From contig NZ_JAENXS010000002.1 of assembly GCF_016612535.1 (NCBI RefSeq), positions 1,860,001 through 1,924,000 of the forward strand: a stretch of 64,000 bases of DNA, in the 5' to 3' direction. A program made the translations under genes and the position numbers. This document shows positions 10,175 through 19,267 of this stretch, one piece after another. The DNA comes from Bradyrhizobium diazoefficiens. Its GTDB lineage: Bacteria; Pseudomonadota; Alphaproteobacteria; Rhizobiales; Xanthobacteraceae. Position 1 is the stretch's first letter; every line of letters starts with the position of its first letter. Under the pieces are notes generated by a model. That model did not search any database. It worked only from the letters and a program-made list of their open reading frames with translations, and was not told where the DNA came from.

Positions 10175-10765
10175 CTAGATCGGCTGGAAGCCGAGATCGC
10201 CGCGGATCCGGTTGACGATGTAAGTCCCATCCCGGCTCGGCAAAATCCGCGCGACGTTGGCGCTGTCGATCTTCACATTGGCAAATCGCGGTCCCGCCGA
10301 AAGGTCGTGGAGCGCTCTGGCGAAGGCTTCAACCTCGGCCATGGTCGAGATCGCCCGGCTGTCGGCGATGCCGCAGGCCTTGGCGACGCCGACGAGGTCG
10401 GCGGCCGCGGAGGTGTGGCTGGTCTGGCCGCCGGTCTCGCCATAGGCCTCGTTGTCGAGCACTGCGATCGAGAGGTTGGACGGCTTCTGCAGGCCGATGG
10501 TGGCAAGGCTCCCCATGCCCATCAGCATTTCGCCGTCCCCGGTGATGACCAGCACCGGCAATTTTGGCTGCGCCAGCGCCAGGCCCAGTCCGATCATCGC
10601 AGCGCCGCCCATGCCGCCCCAGAGATAGAAGTTGCGGGCATGATCGCCCGCGGCGGTGATGTCGTTGGTGGAGGCGCCGAGGCCGCCGATCGCAACCACG
10701 TCCTTCCGGTTCGCAAGCAGCGCGGACACCACCTGGCGGCGATCGAGGAGATTGGCCTTGCTCAT
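10175..10765 (-). CDS. ThDP-dependent decarboxylase, C-terminal (beta) subunit, ComE-like
   Basis: 196 residues from MSKANLLDRRQVV. It carries the thiamine-diphosphate motif starting GDGEMLMGMGSLATIG and ending with the Asn of VLDNEAYGETGGQ. Size and fold match the beta chain of two-subunit sulfopyruvate or phosphonopyruvate decarboxylases. Its start overlaps the stop of the alpha-subunit gene (ATGA at 10762-10765), so the two chains should be made together. No sulfolactate, coenzyme M or phosphonate genes are nearby, so the 2-oxoacid substrate is undetermined. Confidence 0.8.
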   Translation of the reverse strand: MSKANLLDRRQVVSALLANRKDVVAIGGLGASTNDITAAGDHARNFYLWGGMGGAAMIGLGLALAQPKLPVLVITGDGEMLMGMGSLATIGLQKPSNLSIAVLDNEAYGETGGQTSHTSAAADLVGVAKACGIADSRAISTMAEVEAFARALHDLSAGPRFANVKIDSANVARILPSRDGTYIVNRIRGDLGFQPI

Positions 10766-11304
10766 TTGGTAAAAACCTTGGCGCCGATCAGGCGCTGCGA
10801 CAGCAGGACGGCGGTGGGTGTGAGCGCGTTGTAGGCTTGCGCCGCGGCCGCCTCCAATACGGCCGGCACCTCGGCTGCATTCGAGGCGCGCAGCACCTTG
10901 ACGCCGTAGAGCTCGAACACGCCCTGCGTGGTCGAGCCCATCGGCACCTGCCACGGATTGAACTCGCCCCACTCGCCGCGCATGGTCACGAGGGTGAGGA
11001 ACGGAAAGCGCAGGATCGGAATCAGCGACAGCATGTTGATGCAATTGCCGACGCCGCTGGATTGCATCAGCAGCACACCGCGCTGGCCGCCGGTCCAGGC
11101 GCCGGCCAGCAGCGCCACGCCCTCTTCCTCGGTCGTCAGCGGAATGCCGCGCATCGTGGAAGAATCCAGCACGCGCTGGATCAGCTTCGAATGGCCGGCA
11201 TCGGGCACGTAAGGCACCTGCCGGACGTCGAAGCGTTGCAATGTCGCGAAAATATCGTCGGGCCAGTTCGGGGCCGTGTCGGAAGCGTCAGCGCGGGCGT
11301 GCAT
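10762..11304 (-). CDS. ThDP-dependent decarboxylase, N-terminal (alpha) subunit, ComD-like
   Basis: 180 residues equal to the pyrimidine-binding domain of ThDP enzymes. The catalytic Glu region is visible as PLTTEEEGVALLAGAW, followed by GVLLMQSSGVGNCINML. In single-chain relatives this domain is fused to the one encoded by the next gene; here they are separate, as in archaeal and bacterial sulfopyruvate decarboxylase (ComDE). A purine-rich AGGAAA lies just before the ATG. Alternative: phosphonopyruvate decarboxylase alpha chain. Confidence 0.8.
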   Translation of the reverse strand: MHARADASDTAPNWPDDIFATLQRFDVRQVPYVPDAGHSKLIQRVLDSSTMRGIPLTTEEEGVALLAGAWTGGQRGVLLMQSSGVGNCINMLSLIPILRFPFLTLVTMRGEWGEFNPWQVPMGSTTQGVFELYGVKVLRASNAAEVPAVLEAAAAQAYNALTPTAVLLSQRLIGAKVFTK

Positions 11305-11410
11305 TTTCCTGTCCGGTCGGCTAGCAAATCACGGCGAGACTGTAGACGGTGATCAGCACGGCTCGAAAGAGCGAAAACGGCATATCGGTCTCAACCGGTG
11401 AGTATGGCGC

Positions 11411-12631
11411 ATGAACGCAGATGCGAAAGAATTGGCGGCCAATTTCGACCTGGCGAAGCTGACGAGCGAATTCTACGACGACCCCTACCCGACTTATCGT
11501 GCACTGCGGGAGAACGAACCGGTCAAGCGCCTGCCGAGCGGCACAATGTTGCTGACCCGCTACGACGACCTCGTCACCACCTACAAGAACACCAAATCCT
11601 TCAGCTCGGACAAGAAACGCGAGTTCGCGCCGAAATACGGCGATACCCCGCTCTACGAGCACCACACCACCAGCCTCGTATTCAACGATCCGCCGGCGCA
11701 CACCCGCGTGCGGCGCCTGATCATGGGCGCGCTGTCGCCGCGCGCGATCGCTGGGATGGAGGGCGACCTGATCAGGCTGGTCGATGGCCTGCTCGACGCC
11801 ATCGCCGCCAAGGGACAGTGCGAGCTGATCGAGGACTTCGCGGCCTCCATCCCCATCGAGGTGATCGGCAATCTGCTCGACGTGCCCCATGACGAACGCG
11901 CGCCATTGCGCGAGTGGTCGCTGGCGATCCTTGGCGCGCTCGAGCCGGTCGTATCGACCGAAGTCGCCGCGCGCGGCAACAAGGCGGTGACGGATTTCCT
12001 TGCCTATCTCGATACGCTGGTAACCCGCCGGCGCCGAAAGCCCGGCAATCCCGAACGGGACGTGCTGACGCGCCTGATCCAGGGCGAAGACAACGGCGAA
12101 CGCCTGACCGAAAAGGAGCTGCTGCACAATTGCATCTTCCTGCTCAATGCCGGCCACGAGACCACCACCAATCTGATCGGCAACGGCCTCGTCGCGCTCG
12201 ACCGAAACCCGGACCAGAAGCAGCGGCTGATCGACAATCCAGACATGATCAAGACCGCCGTCGAAGAGATCCTTCGCTACGAAAGCTCGAACCAGCTCGG
12301 CAACCGCATGACGACGGAGCCCGTCGAGCTTGGTGGCGTCACACTCGAAGCGGGCACGTCGATCACGCTGTGTATCGGTGCGGCCAATCGCGATCCCGCG
12401 CAATTTCCCGACCCCGAACGCTTCGACGTCGCGCGTACGCCGAACCGGCATCTCGCCTTCGCCACTGGCGCACATCAATGCGCCGGCATGGCGCTGGCAC
12501 GGCTCGAAGGCGCGATTGCGATCTCGCGCTTCCTGGCCCGCTTCCCGGACTATGCCGTGAGTGGCGAACCAGTGCGCGGCGGCCGCGTCCGGTTCCGCGG
12601 CTTCCTGAGCGTGCCCTGCTCGATCGGCTGA
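11411..12631 (+). CDS. Cytochrome P450
   Basis: 406 residues, typical for soluble bacterial class I P450s. Seen: I-helix oxygen-activation motif AGHETT (247-252), ExxR (Glu286, Arg289), and heme-binding loop FATGAHQCAGMALA with the thiolate Cys357. It inserts one O atom into a substrate using electrons from a ferredoxin/ferredoxin-reductase pair; no ferredoxin gene is adjacent, and the nearest candidate reductase is at 25.1-26.3 kb. It begins 107 bases from the divergent decarboxylase gene and is followed six bases later by a K+ channel gene. Substrate unknown. Confidence 0.95.
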   Translation: MNADAKELAANFDLAKLTSEFYDDPYPTYRALRENEPVKRLPSGTMLLTRYDDLVTTYKNTKSFSSDKKREFAPKYGDTPLYEHHTTSLVFNDPPAHTRVRRLIMGALSPRAIAGMEGDLIRLVDGLLDAIAAKGQCELIEDFAASIPIEVIGNLLDVPHDERAPLREWSLAILGALEPVVSTEVAARGNKAVTDFLAYLDTLVTRRRRKPGNPERDVLTRLIQGEDNGERLTEKELLHNCIFLLNAGHETTTNLIGNGLVALDRNPDQKQRLIDNPDMIKTAVEEILRYESSNQLGNRMTTEPVELGGVTLEAGTSITLCIGAANRDPAQFPDPERFDVARTPNRHLAFATGAHQCAGMALARLEGAIAISRFLARFPDYAVSGEPVRGGRVRFRGFLSVPCSIG

Positions 12632-12637
12632 GGCGTC

Positions 12638-13315
12638 ATGAACATTGATCAATTGCGCGAACGCTGGGCCGATCCTGCCCTGACGGTGCTGACAGGGCTG
12701 CTGATGATCATGATGTTCGTAGTCTCGCCGTTGCAGGCGCTTGGGCTTTTTGCATTCCAGGTTTCCGAGCTCGTGCTGGCGCTGCTGCTGGTCTGCGGCA
12801 TCTTCGTGATTTCCGGCAGCCCCATCGCGGTCGTCGCGATGCTGGTTGCGCTCGGCATGATCGTGACCGGCGCGATCCTGCGGATCAGATCGCCGTCGAT
12901 CCTCGACCTCAATCTGTTCGCGGGCTCGTGGTTCATCGTGGGAACGACGATGGCCTGGGCGGTGGCGCGCCAGACCTTCGCGCCGGGACGCGTAACCTAT
13001 CACCGCGTCATCGGCGCGGTGCTGCTGTATCTGACGGTCGCCGTGATCTTCGCGGCACTCTACACCTTCATCGGCTCGCTGGATCCGGACGCCTTCGTCA
13101 GCATGAAGGTGGAAGACAGTCCCAGGCTCGCCAGCGAGGTCATCTATTTCAGCTTCGCAACCATGACCACGACCGGATATGGCGACGTCGCGCCGCTGCA
13201 CCCCGTTGCGCGCAGCTTGTGCAACATGGAAGCCATTTTCGGTCAGCTCTTTCCGGCGACGCTGCTGGCGCGACTGGTCACGCTCGAAATCGAACACCGC
13301 GATCAGGATTCGTGA
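12638..13315 (+). CDS. Potassium channel family protein
   Basis: 225 residues with about four N-terminal hydrophobic segments (16-110), then a TM (LLYLTVAVIFAALYTFIG), a pore loop with the K+ selectivity filter TTTGYGD at 177-183, and a last TM with LCNMEAIFGQLFPATLLARLV. There is no C-terminal RCK/TrkA-N domain. It should sit in the inner membrane and conduct K+ or a related ion. It starts six bases after the P450 stop, an operon arrangement I find unusual. Gating is unknown. Confidence 0.88.
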   Translation: MNIDQLRERWADPALTVLTGLLMIMMFVVSPLQALGLFAFQVSELVLALLLVCGIFVISGSPIAVVAMLVALGMIVTGAILRIRSPSILDLNLFAGSWFIVGTTMAWAVARQTFAPGRVTYHRVIGAVLLYLTVAVIFAALYTFIGSLDPDAFVSMKVEDSPRLASEVIYFSFATMTTTGYGDVAPLHPVARSLCNMEAIFGQLFPATLLARLVTLEIEHRDQDS

Positions 13316-13454
13316 CGCGCCCTGCCAACAAAAATGATGAAAACAACCCCATGCACAGTAGAACGCGGGTCGGTGGAAAACCCTCGCTCGATCCGCCGAA
13401 CCGTCTGACACATCGATCGAATCCGCGACGCGCGCGCAATCCTCGCCCGGACGG

Positions 13455-14318
13455 CTACACCACGGTCTTGTGCCGCGCGATGCAGGTGCGGAGCACCTCG
13501 TCCATGGGCTTGTTCCACCAGTCATTCGAGAAGATCTCGATTTCAGAAAAGCCAGCATAGCCCTGCGCCTCGACTGCGGCGCGCGCGGATTTGATGTCGA
13601 TGACGCCGTCGCCCATCATGCCGCGGTCGTTGAGGATGTCTTTGGTTGGCACCAGCCAGTCGCAGACATGGAATGCAAGCAGGCGATCTTGGCCTGCGCG
13701 CGCGATCTGGCCCATCAGCTCCGGGTCCCACCAGATGTGATAGACGTCGAGCGCGACGCCGAGCATGCCGGTCCGATGAGGATCGAGCCGGTCGCAAATG
13801 TCGAGCGCCTGTTTTGTGGTGTTCACGCAGGCGCGGTCGGCCGCGTAAGCTGGATGCAGGGGTTCGATCGCCAGCGGCAGCTTTGCCTGTTTGGCGTAAT
13901 CGAGCATTTCGGCCAGTGCTTCCTCGACCTGCCCGCGGGCCGCCACGATGTCCTTCGAGGCCTCACTGCCCGGCCGCGAATATTGCGGCAGACCGCCGAC
14001 GACCAGGACGATGCAGGGCGCGCCCAGCGCCTTGGCTTCGTCGACGCTGCGGCGGTTGTCGTCGCGCACTTCGGTGCGGCGCGATGCATCGGAAGTGAAC
14101 ATGCCGCCACGGCAATAGCCGGAGAGATCGAGGCCGGCGTCGCGCACCGCGCGCACGGCGCGGTCGAGCCCAACGGCCGCGACCTGGTCGCGCCAAGGAT
14201 CGATGGCGCGGATGCCGTGCTTCGCACAGGCATCGATGATCTCGGCGAGATCCCCCTGCTTGCGGACGGTTGCCGTGTTCAGCGAGAGCCAGCTGTGGTC
14301 GGACGAGAAATCGCGCAT
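13455..14318 (-). CDS. Sugar phosphate isomerase/epimerase (AP-endonuclease-2 TIM barrel)
   Basis: 287 residues of the xylose-isomerase-like TIM-barrel family. Metal-site features are visible: LAIEPLHP (Glu), GVALDVYHIWWDP (Asp/His), LLAFHVCDW (His/Asp) and a C-terminal GFSEIEIF (Glu). Probably isomerises, epimerises or dehydrates a sugar acid or keto-sugar. Its start overlaps the stop of the DUF993 gene (TGATG at 14316-14320) and it is the last gene of the block, so it likely acts late in the same pathway. Exact reaction unknown. Confidence 0.85.
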   Translation of the reverse strand: MRDFSSDHSWLSLNTATVRKQGDLAEIIDACAKHGIRAIDPWRDQVAAVGLDRAVRAVRDAGLDLSGYCRGGMFTSDASRRTEVRDDNRRSVDEAKALGAPCIVLVVGGLPQYSRPGSEASKDIVAARGQVEEALAEMLDYAKQAKLPLAIEPLHPAYAADRACVNTTKQALDICDRLDPHRTGMLGVALDVYHIWWDPELMGQIARAGQDRLLAFHVCDWLVPTKDILNDRGMMGDGVIDIKSARAAVEAQGYAGFSEIEIFSNDWWNKPMDEVLRTCIARHKTVV

Positions 14319-15523
14319 CAGTCTTCCAGTCCGTGCGAAGCCAGCACGGTCTTCATCCGCCGCGTCGCCAGTTCAGGATTGGCGAGCAGGCCGGCCTGAT
14401 CGGCCAGCCGGAACAGCTCGGCCAGATGCAGCATCGAGCGTGCGCTCTCCTGCCCGCCGACCATGGTGAAATGGTCCTGGTGGCCATTGAGATACGCCAT
14501 GAACACCACGCCCGTCTTATAGAATCGCGTCGGCGCCTTGAAGATGTGGCGCGACAGCGGCACCGTCGGCCCCAGCACGTCGTGGAAGCCGGCCTCGTCA
14601 CCGGCCGCCAACCGCGACAGCGCGTAGGACGCCGCCGGCGCGATCGCATCGAAGATGCCGAGCAGCGCGTGCGAAAAGCCCTGTTCGTCGCCGGCGATCA
14701 GCTCGGCATAGTTGAAGTCATCGCCGGTGTACATCTTGATGCGTTTATCCAGGCGCCTGCGCATGTCGATCTCGCGCTGCTTGTCGAGCAACGACACCTT
14801 GACGCCATCGACCTTGGCCGCGTTGCCGTTGATGATGGCCACCGCAATGTCCATCGCCTTGTCGAGATCTTTGGTGCCCCAATATCCCGTCAGCGCAGGA
14901 TCGAACATGTCGCCGAGCCAATGGATGATCACGGGCTCGCGAACCTGCGACAGTACCCGATCGTAGACCTTGGCGTAGTCGTCCGCGTTGCGGCCGAGCT
15001 TGGCCAGCGCGCGCGACGCCATCAGGATGATGCGGCCGCCGATCTTCTCGACGGCGGCGAGCTGCTCTTCATAAGCGCGAATCACGTCGTCGAGGCTCTT
15101 GGCATCCTCGACTGCGAGGTGATCGGTGCCGGCGCCGGAGAACACCAGCGCATTGCGCCGTTTGGCAGCAGATACCGAACGCGTAATCAGCTCCAGCGAG
15201 GTCGGCCAGTCCAGCCCCATGCCGCGCTGTGCGGTGTCCATGGCTTCGGCGACGCCGAGGCCGAGGTCCCAGACATGCTCGCGGAAGGCGATGGTCTTGT
15301 CCCAGTCGACGGCGACGGAGAGCCAGGGATCGTTATCTGCGAAGGGATCGACCACCGTGTGCACGGCCGAGAACGCGATGCGATTCAGCGTGCCCTCGAG
15401 TTTTGCGGGAAAGGTGCGCGAGGCGGCGAGCCGGTAGGTCTCGATCGACCGGTCGGCCTTCGGCAGCTTGAGCGACAAGGACGACATTGAAGAAGCAGGC
15501 TTGGGCAGGACGGGCTTGTTCAT
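14318..15523 (-). CDS. DUF993 / dihydrodipicolinate-synthase-like aldolase-family protein
   Basis: 401 residues, longer than classical DapA (about 290). I recognise the DUF993 type, a family in the class I aldolase clan: AFSAVHTVVDPFADNDPW near residues 50-67, LVFSGAGTDHLA, VIIHWLGDMFDP, and a conserved Lys-bearing strand DGVKVSLLDK that could supply a Schiff-base lysine. No member has, to my knowledge, a firmly assigned reaction. Position between a Gfo/Idh dehydrogenase (10-base gap) and a TIM-barrel isomerase suggests C-C lyase or dehydratase action on a sugar-derived keto acid. Confidence 0.8.
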   Translation of the reverse strand: MNKPVLPKPASSMSSLSLKLPKADRSIETYRLAASRTFPAKLEGTLNRIAFSAVHTVVDPFADNDPWLSVAVDWDKTIAFREHVWDLGLGVAEAMDTAQRGMGLDWPTSLELITRSVSAAKRRNALVFSGAGTDHLAVEDAKSLDDVIRAYEEQLAAVEKIGGRIILMASRALAKLGRNADDYAKVYDRVLSQVREPVIIHWLGDMFDPALTGYWGTKDLDKAMDIAVAIINGNAAKVDGVKVSLLDKQREIDMRRRLDKRIKMYTGDDFNYAELIAGDEQGFSHALLGIFDAIAPAASYALSRLAAGDEAGFHDVLGPTVPLSRHIFKAPTRFYKTGVVFMAYLNGHQDHFTMVGGQESARSMLHLAELFRLADQAGLLANPELATRRMKTVLASHGLED

Positions 15524-15533
15524 ATGTCCCTCC

Positions 15534-16685
15534 TCAGGCCTTGATCGGGGCGACGTCGATCCAGCGTCGCTCCTTCCAGCTCTTCAGCGCGCATTCGGCG
15601 AGCTGCACGCCCTTGACGCCTTCGAGCAGGGTGAACTTGTAGGGCGCATCCTCGTAGACGTGGCGGATGAACATCTCCCACTGCTCCTTGAAACCATTGT
15701 CGTAGGTGACGTTGTCGGGCAACTTTTGCCAGTCGCCGTAGAAATCATGCAGCCGCTTCTCGTCCGGATTCCACACCGGCCGAGGTGTCGCCTGCCGCGC
15801 CTGGATCATGCAGTCGGTGAGGCCCGCGACCGCCGAGCCGTGGGTGCCATCGACCTGGAACGTCACGAGGTCATCACGGTAGACGCGGGTGACCCAGGAC
15901 ATGTTGATATGGGCGATGACGCCGCCCTCGAGCTGGAAGGTCGCGTAGGCGGAATCGTCCGCGGTCGCCTTGTACTTCTTGCCCTGCTCGTCGAACCGCT
16001 CGGCGATGTCGGTGTTGCCGATGCAGACCACGCTCTGGACGTTGCCGAAGAGATTGTCGAGCACGTAGCGCCAGTGGCAGACCATATCGAGAATGATGCC
16101 ACCGCCGTCCTCGTCGCGGTAATTCCAGGACGGCCGCTGCGCCTCCTGCCAGCCGCCCTCGAACACCCAATAACCGAACTCGCCGCGCACCGAGAGGATA
16201 CGGCCGAAGAAGCCGGAATCGCGCAGGAAGGCGATCTTCTTCAACCCGGGCAGGAACAGCTTGTCCTGCACCGTGCCGTGCTTGACGCCTTTGGCGTTGG
16301 CGAGCTTGACGACCTCGAAGGCTTCTTCAAAATTCGTCGCGATCGGCTTCTCGCAATAGACATGCTTGCCGGCATTGATGGCCTGGGTCAGAAGTCCCGG
16401 TCGCGCCTGCGTGGTTGCGGCGTCGAAGAACATGGTGTCGTTGTTGTCGGCGAGCGCGGCGTCGAGGTCGGTGGTCCAGCGCGTGATATTGTAGCGCTTG
16501 GCAAGCCCCTCGACCTTCTCGGCGCTGCGCCCGACCAGGATCGGATCGGGCATGATGCGGTCGCCGTTGTTCAAGCGGACGCCGCCCTGGTCGCGGATCG
16601 CGACGATCGAGCGGATCAGATGCTGGTTGAGCCCCATGCGCCCGGTGACGCCGTTCATGATGAGGCCGAGGCGTTGGGTGGTCAT
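15534..16685 (-). CDS. Gfo/Idh/MocA family NAD(P)-dependent oxidoreductase
   Basis: 383 residues. The N-terminal nucleotide-binding region is atypical (LIMNGVTGRMG rather than GxGxxG), but the family hallmark EKP is clear at 112-114 (CEKPIA), and the C-terminal half has the substrate Lys/His region DGGGIILDMVCHWRYVLD. Likely oxidises a hydroxyl of a sugar, inositol or sugar acid. The start is ATGA-coupled to the upstream enolase-family gene (16682-16685), so it belongs in that operon. Confidence 0.88.
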   Translation of the reverse strand: MTTQRLGLIMNGVTGRMGLNQHLIRSIVAIRDQGGVRLNNGDRIMPDPILVGRSAEKVEGLAKRYNITRWTTDLDAALADNNDTMFFDAATTQARPGLLTQAINAGKHVYCEKPIATNFEEAFEVVKLANAKGVKHGTVQDKLFLPGLKKIAFLRDSGFFGRILSVRGEFGYWVFEGGWQEAQRPSWNYRDEDGGGIILDMVCHWRYVLDNLFGNVQSVVCIGNTDIAERFDEQGKKYKATADDSAYATFQLEGGVIAHINMSWVTRVYRDDLVTFQVDGTHGSAVAGLTDCMIQARQATPRPVWNPDEKRLHDFYGDWQKLPDNVTYDNGFKEQWEMFIRHVYEDAPYKFTLLEGVKGVQLAECALKSWKERRWIDVAPIKA

Positions 16686-18079
16686 GCCAATTGCTCCTTA
16701 AGTGGTTTTGACTGTTCGAGCGGGCGGAGCGCCGACCAGTCCGGATGGACCGACGTCGCAAAGCCTGCTGTGTGAAGCGATCCCGTGAGAAGATCGCCGT
16801 TATGAATGGAGAGCCGGATGCCTTGGCCGGCATCGGCATAGAGGTCGGGATGCGCGGCCGCGAAAGCCTGCGCTTCGGCGGCGGGGGTCTCGCCGAAGCC
16901 GTCGACATAGTGATGGCCGTTGCGTTCGGCGTGGGTGACGCCGATGAAGGCGCCGAGCGCGAGATCCTGCTGCACGGCAAGGCCAGCCTGGCAGGTCAGG
17001 TCCTCGCCCGTGACGAAAAACTTGTCGCCGCCTGTGCTCCACTTCGCCGCGCGCGTCGCGTTGACGATAGACTTGTAGAGTCCCTTGCAGGATTTCGACG
17101 AAATGCCGTGATAGCCGAGTGCGCGCGCCGCGGGGAAAGCGTCGTAGGAATCATCGGCCTCGTCCATGATGAAGCCGCGTGCGGCGAGCGATCCGAGCGG
17201 CGATTGCCGGGTGATATCACGCGGCATCGGCTGTTCGATGTAGAGCAGGCGCGAAGCGATCGACCGCAACGCGGGCTCGCGATCGAGCCGGTCGATCAGC
17301 GCCTGCAGCGGGGTCAGATCCGCGTATTGCTCGTTGGCGTCGAGCGTCACTTTGTAATCGCGCCCCAGCGTATCGAGTTCCTTGCCGATGCGCGTCAACC
17401 GCATCGCATCCGCCGCGGGATCGCCAGACAGCTTCAATTTGAAGTAATTCGCACCAGCGTTCTCGCGCGCATCGGCAACGCCGCCCTCGCCTTCGACGCG
17501 GTCGTCGAGGCCGACGGTATGCCTGATCGCAACACGCGCCAGCGGCTTGCGGCCGGAGAGGAACGTCGCGATATCCGCTTCTTTCAGGTCGGGCGACAGC
17601 CGCGCATCGATCCCGGCGATGTTCCCGGCCATTCCGTCGAAGAAATTGGTCTCGGCGGCGCGCAGCAGTGCGTCGAGGATGGCCTTGTCGATCTCCGCCG
17701 GGCCGTAAGCCGCGGCAAGCGCCGGAATGTTCTTTTTCGCACAGGTTGCGACCTGCGCGCCGATGCACAAGGCATGCAGATCGAACGCCGTCAGAAATCC
17801 GGTCCGCGCAAGATAGAGCCCGCGCGCAATCCCCAGCGAGCGGCGCAAGCCATCGACCGTCTGCGCCGGCGACAGCTCCGGCCGCTTGTCGAACCATTTC
17901 GGCACCAGCAGCTCGGCGCTGGCGCCGACGGCGATTCCCCTGCCCTCGACCTCGATCTCCACCCGCACGAACAACTGCGGCGTCGCGTTGATGGTAATCG
18001 CGCCAAAGCGGAACGGCCGGGCGAACTGCACGGGTCGTTCGAAGAACGCGATGTCTCGCAGCTTCAGGCGCGGCGCCAT
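16682..18079 (-). CDS. Enolase-superfamily (mandelate racemase/muconate lactonizing-like) enzyme
   Basis: About 465 residues from MAPRLKLRDIAFF; the longer in-frame start at 18277 would translate an intergenic repeat and is rejected. Enolase-superfamily features: KxK in NYFKLKLSG, metal Asp in VTLDANEQY, Glu in LLYIEQPMP, acidic MDEADDSYD and Lys in ISSKSCKG. It probably abstracts an alpha-proton from a carboxylate, giving dehydration, epimerisation or racemisation. The N-terminal capping region is longer than usual. It is the first enzyme gene after the ABC transporter genes. Substrate not recognisable. Confidence 0.82.
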   Translation of the reverse strand: MAPRLKLRDIAFFERPVQFARPFRFGAITINATPQLFVRVEIEVEGRGIAVGASAELLVPKWFDKRPELSPAQTVDGLRRSLGIARGLYLARTGFLTAFDLHALCIGAQVATCAKKNIPALAAAYGPAEIDKAILDALLRAAETNFFDGMAGNIAGIDARLSPDLKEADIATFLSGRKPLARVAIRHTVGLDDRVEGEGGVADARENAGANYFKLKLSGDPAADAMRLTRIGKELDTLGRDYKVTLDANEQYADLTPLQALIDRLDREPALRSIASRLLYIEQPMPRDITRQSPLGSLAARGFIMDEADDSYDAFPAARALGYHGISSKSCKGLYKSIVNATRAAKWSTGGDKFFVTGEDLTCQAGLAVQQDLALGAFIGVTHAERNGHHYVDGFGETPAAEAQAFAAAHPDLYADAGQGIRLSIHNGDLLTGSLHTAGFATSVHPDWSALRPLEQSKPLKEQLA

Positions 18080-18126
18080 GGTGTTACGGCCTAACGAAGT
18101 TGGTAAGCGAGGTTTCGCCACGGGCG

Positions 18127-18252
18127 CGGTGCACCTCTCCCGCATGCGGGAGAGGTCGGCACGAAGTGCCGGGTGAGGGCTTTCTCCTCTTGCGGGTTCT
18201 CGCCGGCGGAGACACCCTCTCCCCAACCCTCCCCCGCAGGCGGGGGAGGGAG
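18127..18252. repeat. Intergenic palindromic repeat cluster
   Basis: Two hairpins: a perfect 22-bp palindrome at 18134-18155 centred on GCATGC, and arms CCCTCCCCCG (18227-18236) / CGGGGGAGGG (18241-18250), joined by GTCGGCACGAAGTGCCGGG. It is a widespread Rhizobiales intergenic repeat type. It fills the gap between the ABC ATPase stop and the enolase-family start. Confidence 0.75.
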
Positions 18253-18294
18253 CGCACCGTTGTCGTGGCTGTGACAAGAGCCAATCGCATTGCG

Positions 18295-19140
18295 TTAGTC
18301 CAACGACCCCTGCGAGAAGAAATGCTTGCGGATGCGTTGCACGAGCTCGGTGAAAACCGGGTCGGCCATCGCGTCGAGCGAGCGCGGGCGCGGCAGCGGC
18401 ACGTCGTAGATCGCGGCGACCGCGCCGGGCCGCTCGGTCATGACCAGCACGCGATCGGCGAGGAACACGGCCTCGGGAATCGAATGCGTGATCAGCAGCA
18501 CCGTCTTCCTGGTCTCGCGCTGGATCCGCATCAATTCAACGTTCATCCGCTCACGCGTCAGCGCATCGAGTGCACCAAACGGCTCGTCCATCAGCATGAT
18601 CCTGGGGTCATGCACCAGCGCGCGGCAGATCGAGGCCCGCTGCTGCATGCCGCCGGAGAGCTGCCAGGGCAGCTTCTTCTCGAACCCTTCCAACCCGACC
18701 AGCTTCAGCAGCGCCTTGGCGCGGGCGAGATATTCGTCCCGCGGCAGCCGCTTCATGTCGATCGGCAGCATCACGTTGGAGAGAATGTTGCGCCAGGGCA
18801 GCAGCAGTGCGTTCTGAAAGACGATGCCGACATTGCCGTGCGGCTTCGTCACCTTCTCGCCTTCGACCAGGATCTCGCCTGCTGTCGGCGGCAACAGACC
18901 GGAGATCAGCTTGAGCAGCGTGGACTTGCCGCAGCCGGACGGGCCGACCACGACGAAGAACTCACCGTCGTTGATGTGGAAATCGAGCGGACGCAGCGAC
19001 GGCACGTCGCCGTCGCGCGTCCGGTAGGTTTTGGACACGCCGGACAGCGTGATGCCCGACGCATCGCCGGCCGCCCGGCCGCTCACCAGTCTCAAATGCG
19101 CGGCCGGCTGGTCCGCCGAACTGGCCTTGTTCGGAATCAT
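18295..19140 (-). CDS. ABC transporter ATP-binding protein (nitrate/sulfonate/taurine type)
   Basis: 281 residues. Walker A GPSGCGKST (66-74), Q-loop NVGIVFQN, signature LSGGMQQR (161-168), Walker B RIMLMDEPFGALD, H-loop LLITHSIPEA. Belongs to the SsuB/TauB/NrtD class that energises import of small organic or inorganic anions. Partner genes, a substrate-binding protein and a permease, lie immediately upstream on the same strand, making a complete importer. Confidence 0.93.
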   Translation of the reverse strand: MIPNKASSADQPAAHLRLVSGRAAGDASGITLSGVSKTYRTRDGDVPSLRPLDFHINDGEFFVVVGPSGCGKSTLLKLISGLLPPTAGEILVEGEKVTKPHGNVGIVFQNALLLPWRNILSNVMLPIDMKRLPRDEYLARAKALLKLVGLEGFEKKLPWQLSGGMQQRASICRALVHDPRIMLMDEPFGALDALTRERMNVELMRIQRETRKTVLLITHSIPEAVFLADRVLVMTERPGAVAAIYDVPLPRPRSLDAMADPVFTELVQRIRKHFFSQGSLD

Positions 19141-19149
19141 TCAGTCCCA

Positions 19150-19262
19150 TCCAATCGAACACAAATGTCGGCACCGTCGCTGCGAGGAGCGAAGCGACGA
19201 AGCAATCCAGAGTCTTTCCGCAGAGGCAGCCTGGATTGCTTCGCTTCGCTCACAATGACGGA
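19150..19262. repeat. Intergenic inverted repeat
   Basis: Imperfect inverted repeat with arms around 19188-19210 (GCGAAGCGACGAAGCAATCC) and 19231-19249 (GGATTGCTTCGCTTCGC) followed by TCACAATGACGG. A related degenerate fragment (CGTTTCGCTCGCAATGACGG) occurs near 47522-47541. A dispersed repeat family, here between the ABC ATPase and binding-protein genes. Confidence 0.65.
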
Positions 19263-19267
19263 GGCGC

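Noticed and set aside
11321..13558. 745-codon open frame on the minus strand
   Set aside because: It lies antisense to the P450 and K+ channel genes, both of which have complete motifs; the translated product is repetitive and charged with no domain.
18080..18277. N-terminal extension of the enolase-family gene
   Set aside because: The extra 66 residues are translated from an intergenic palindromic repeat.
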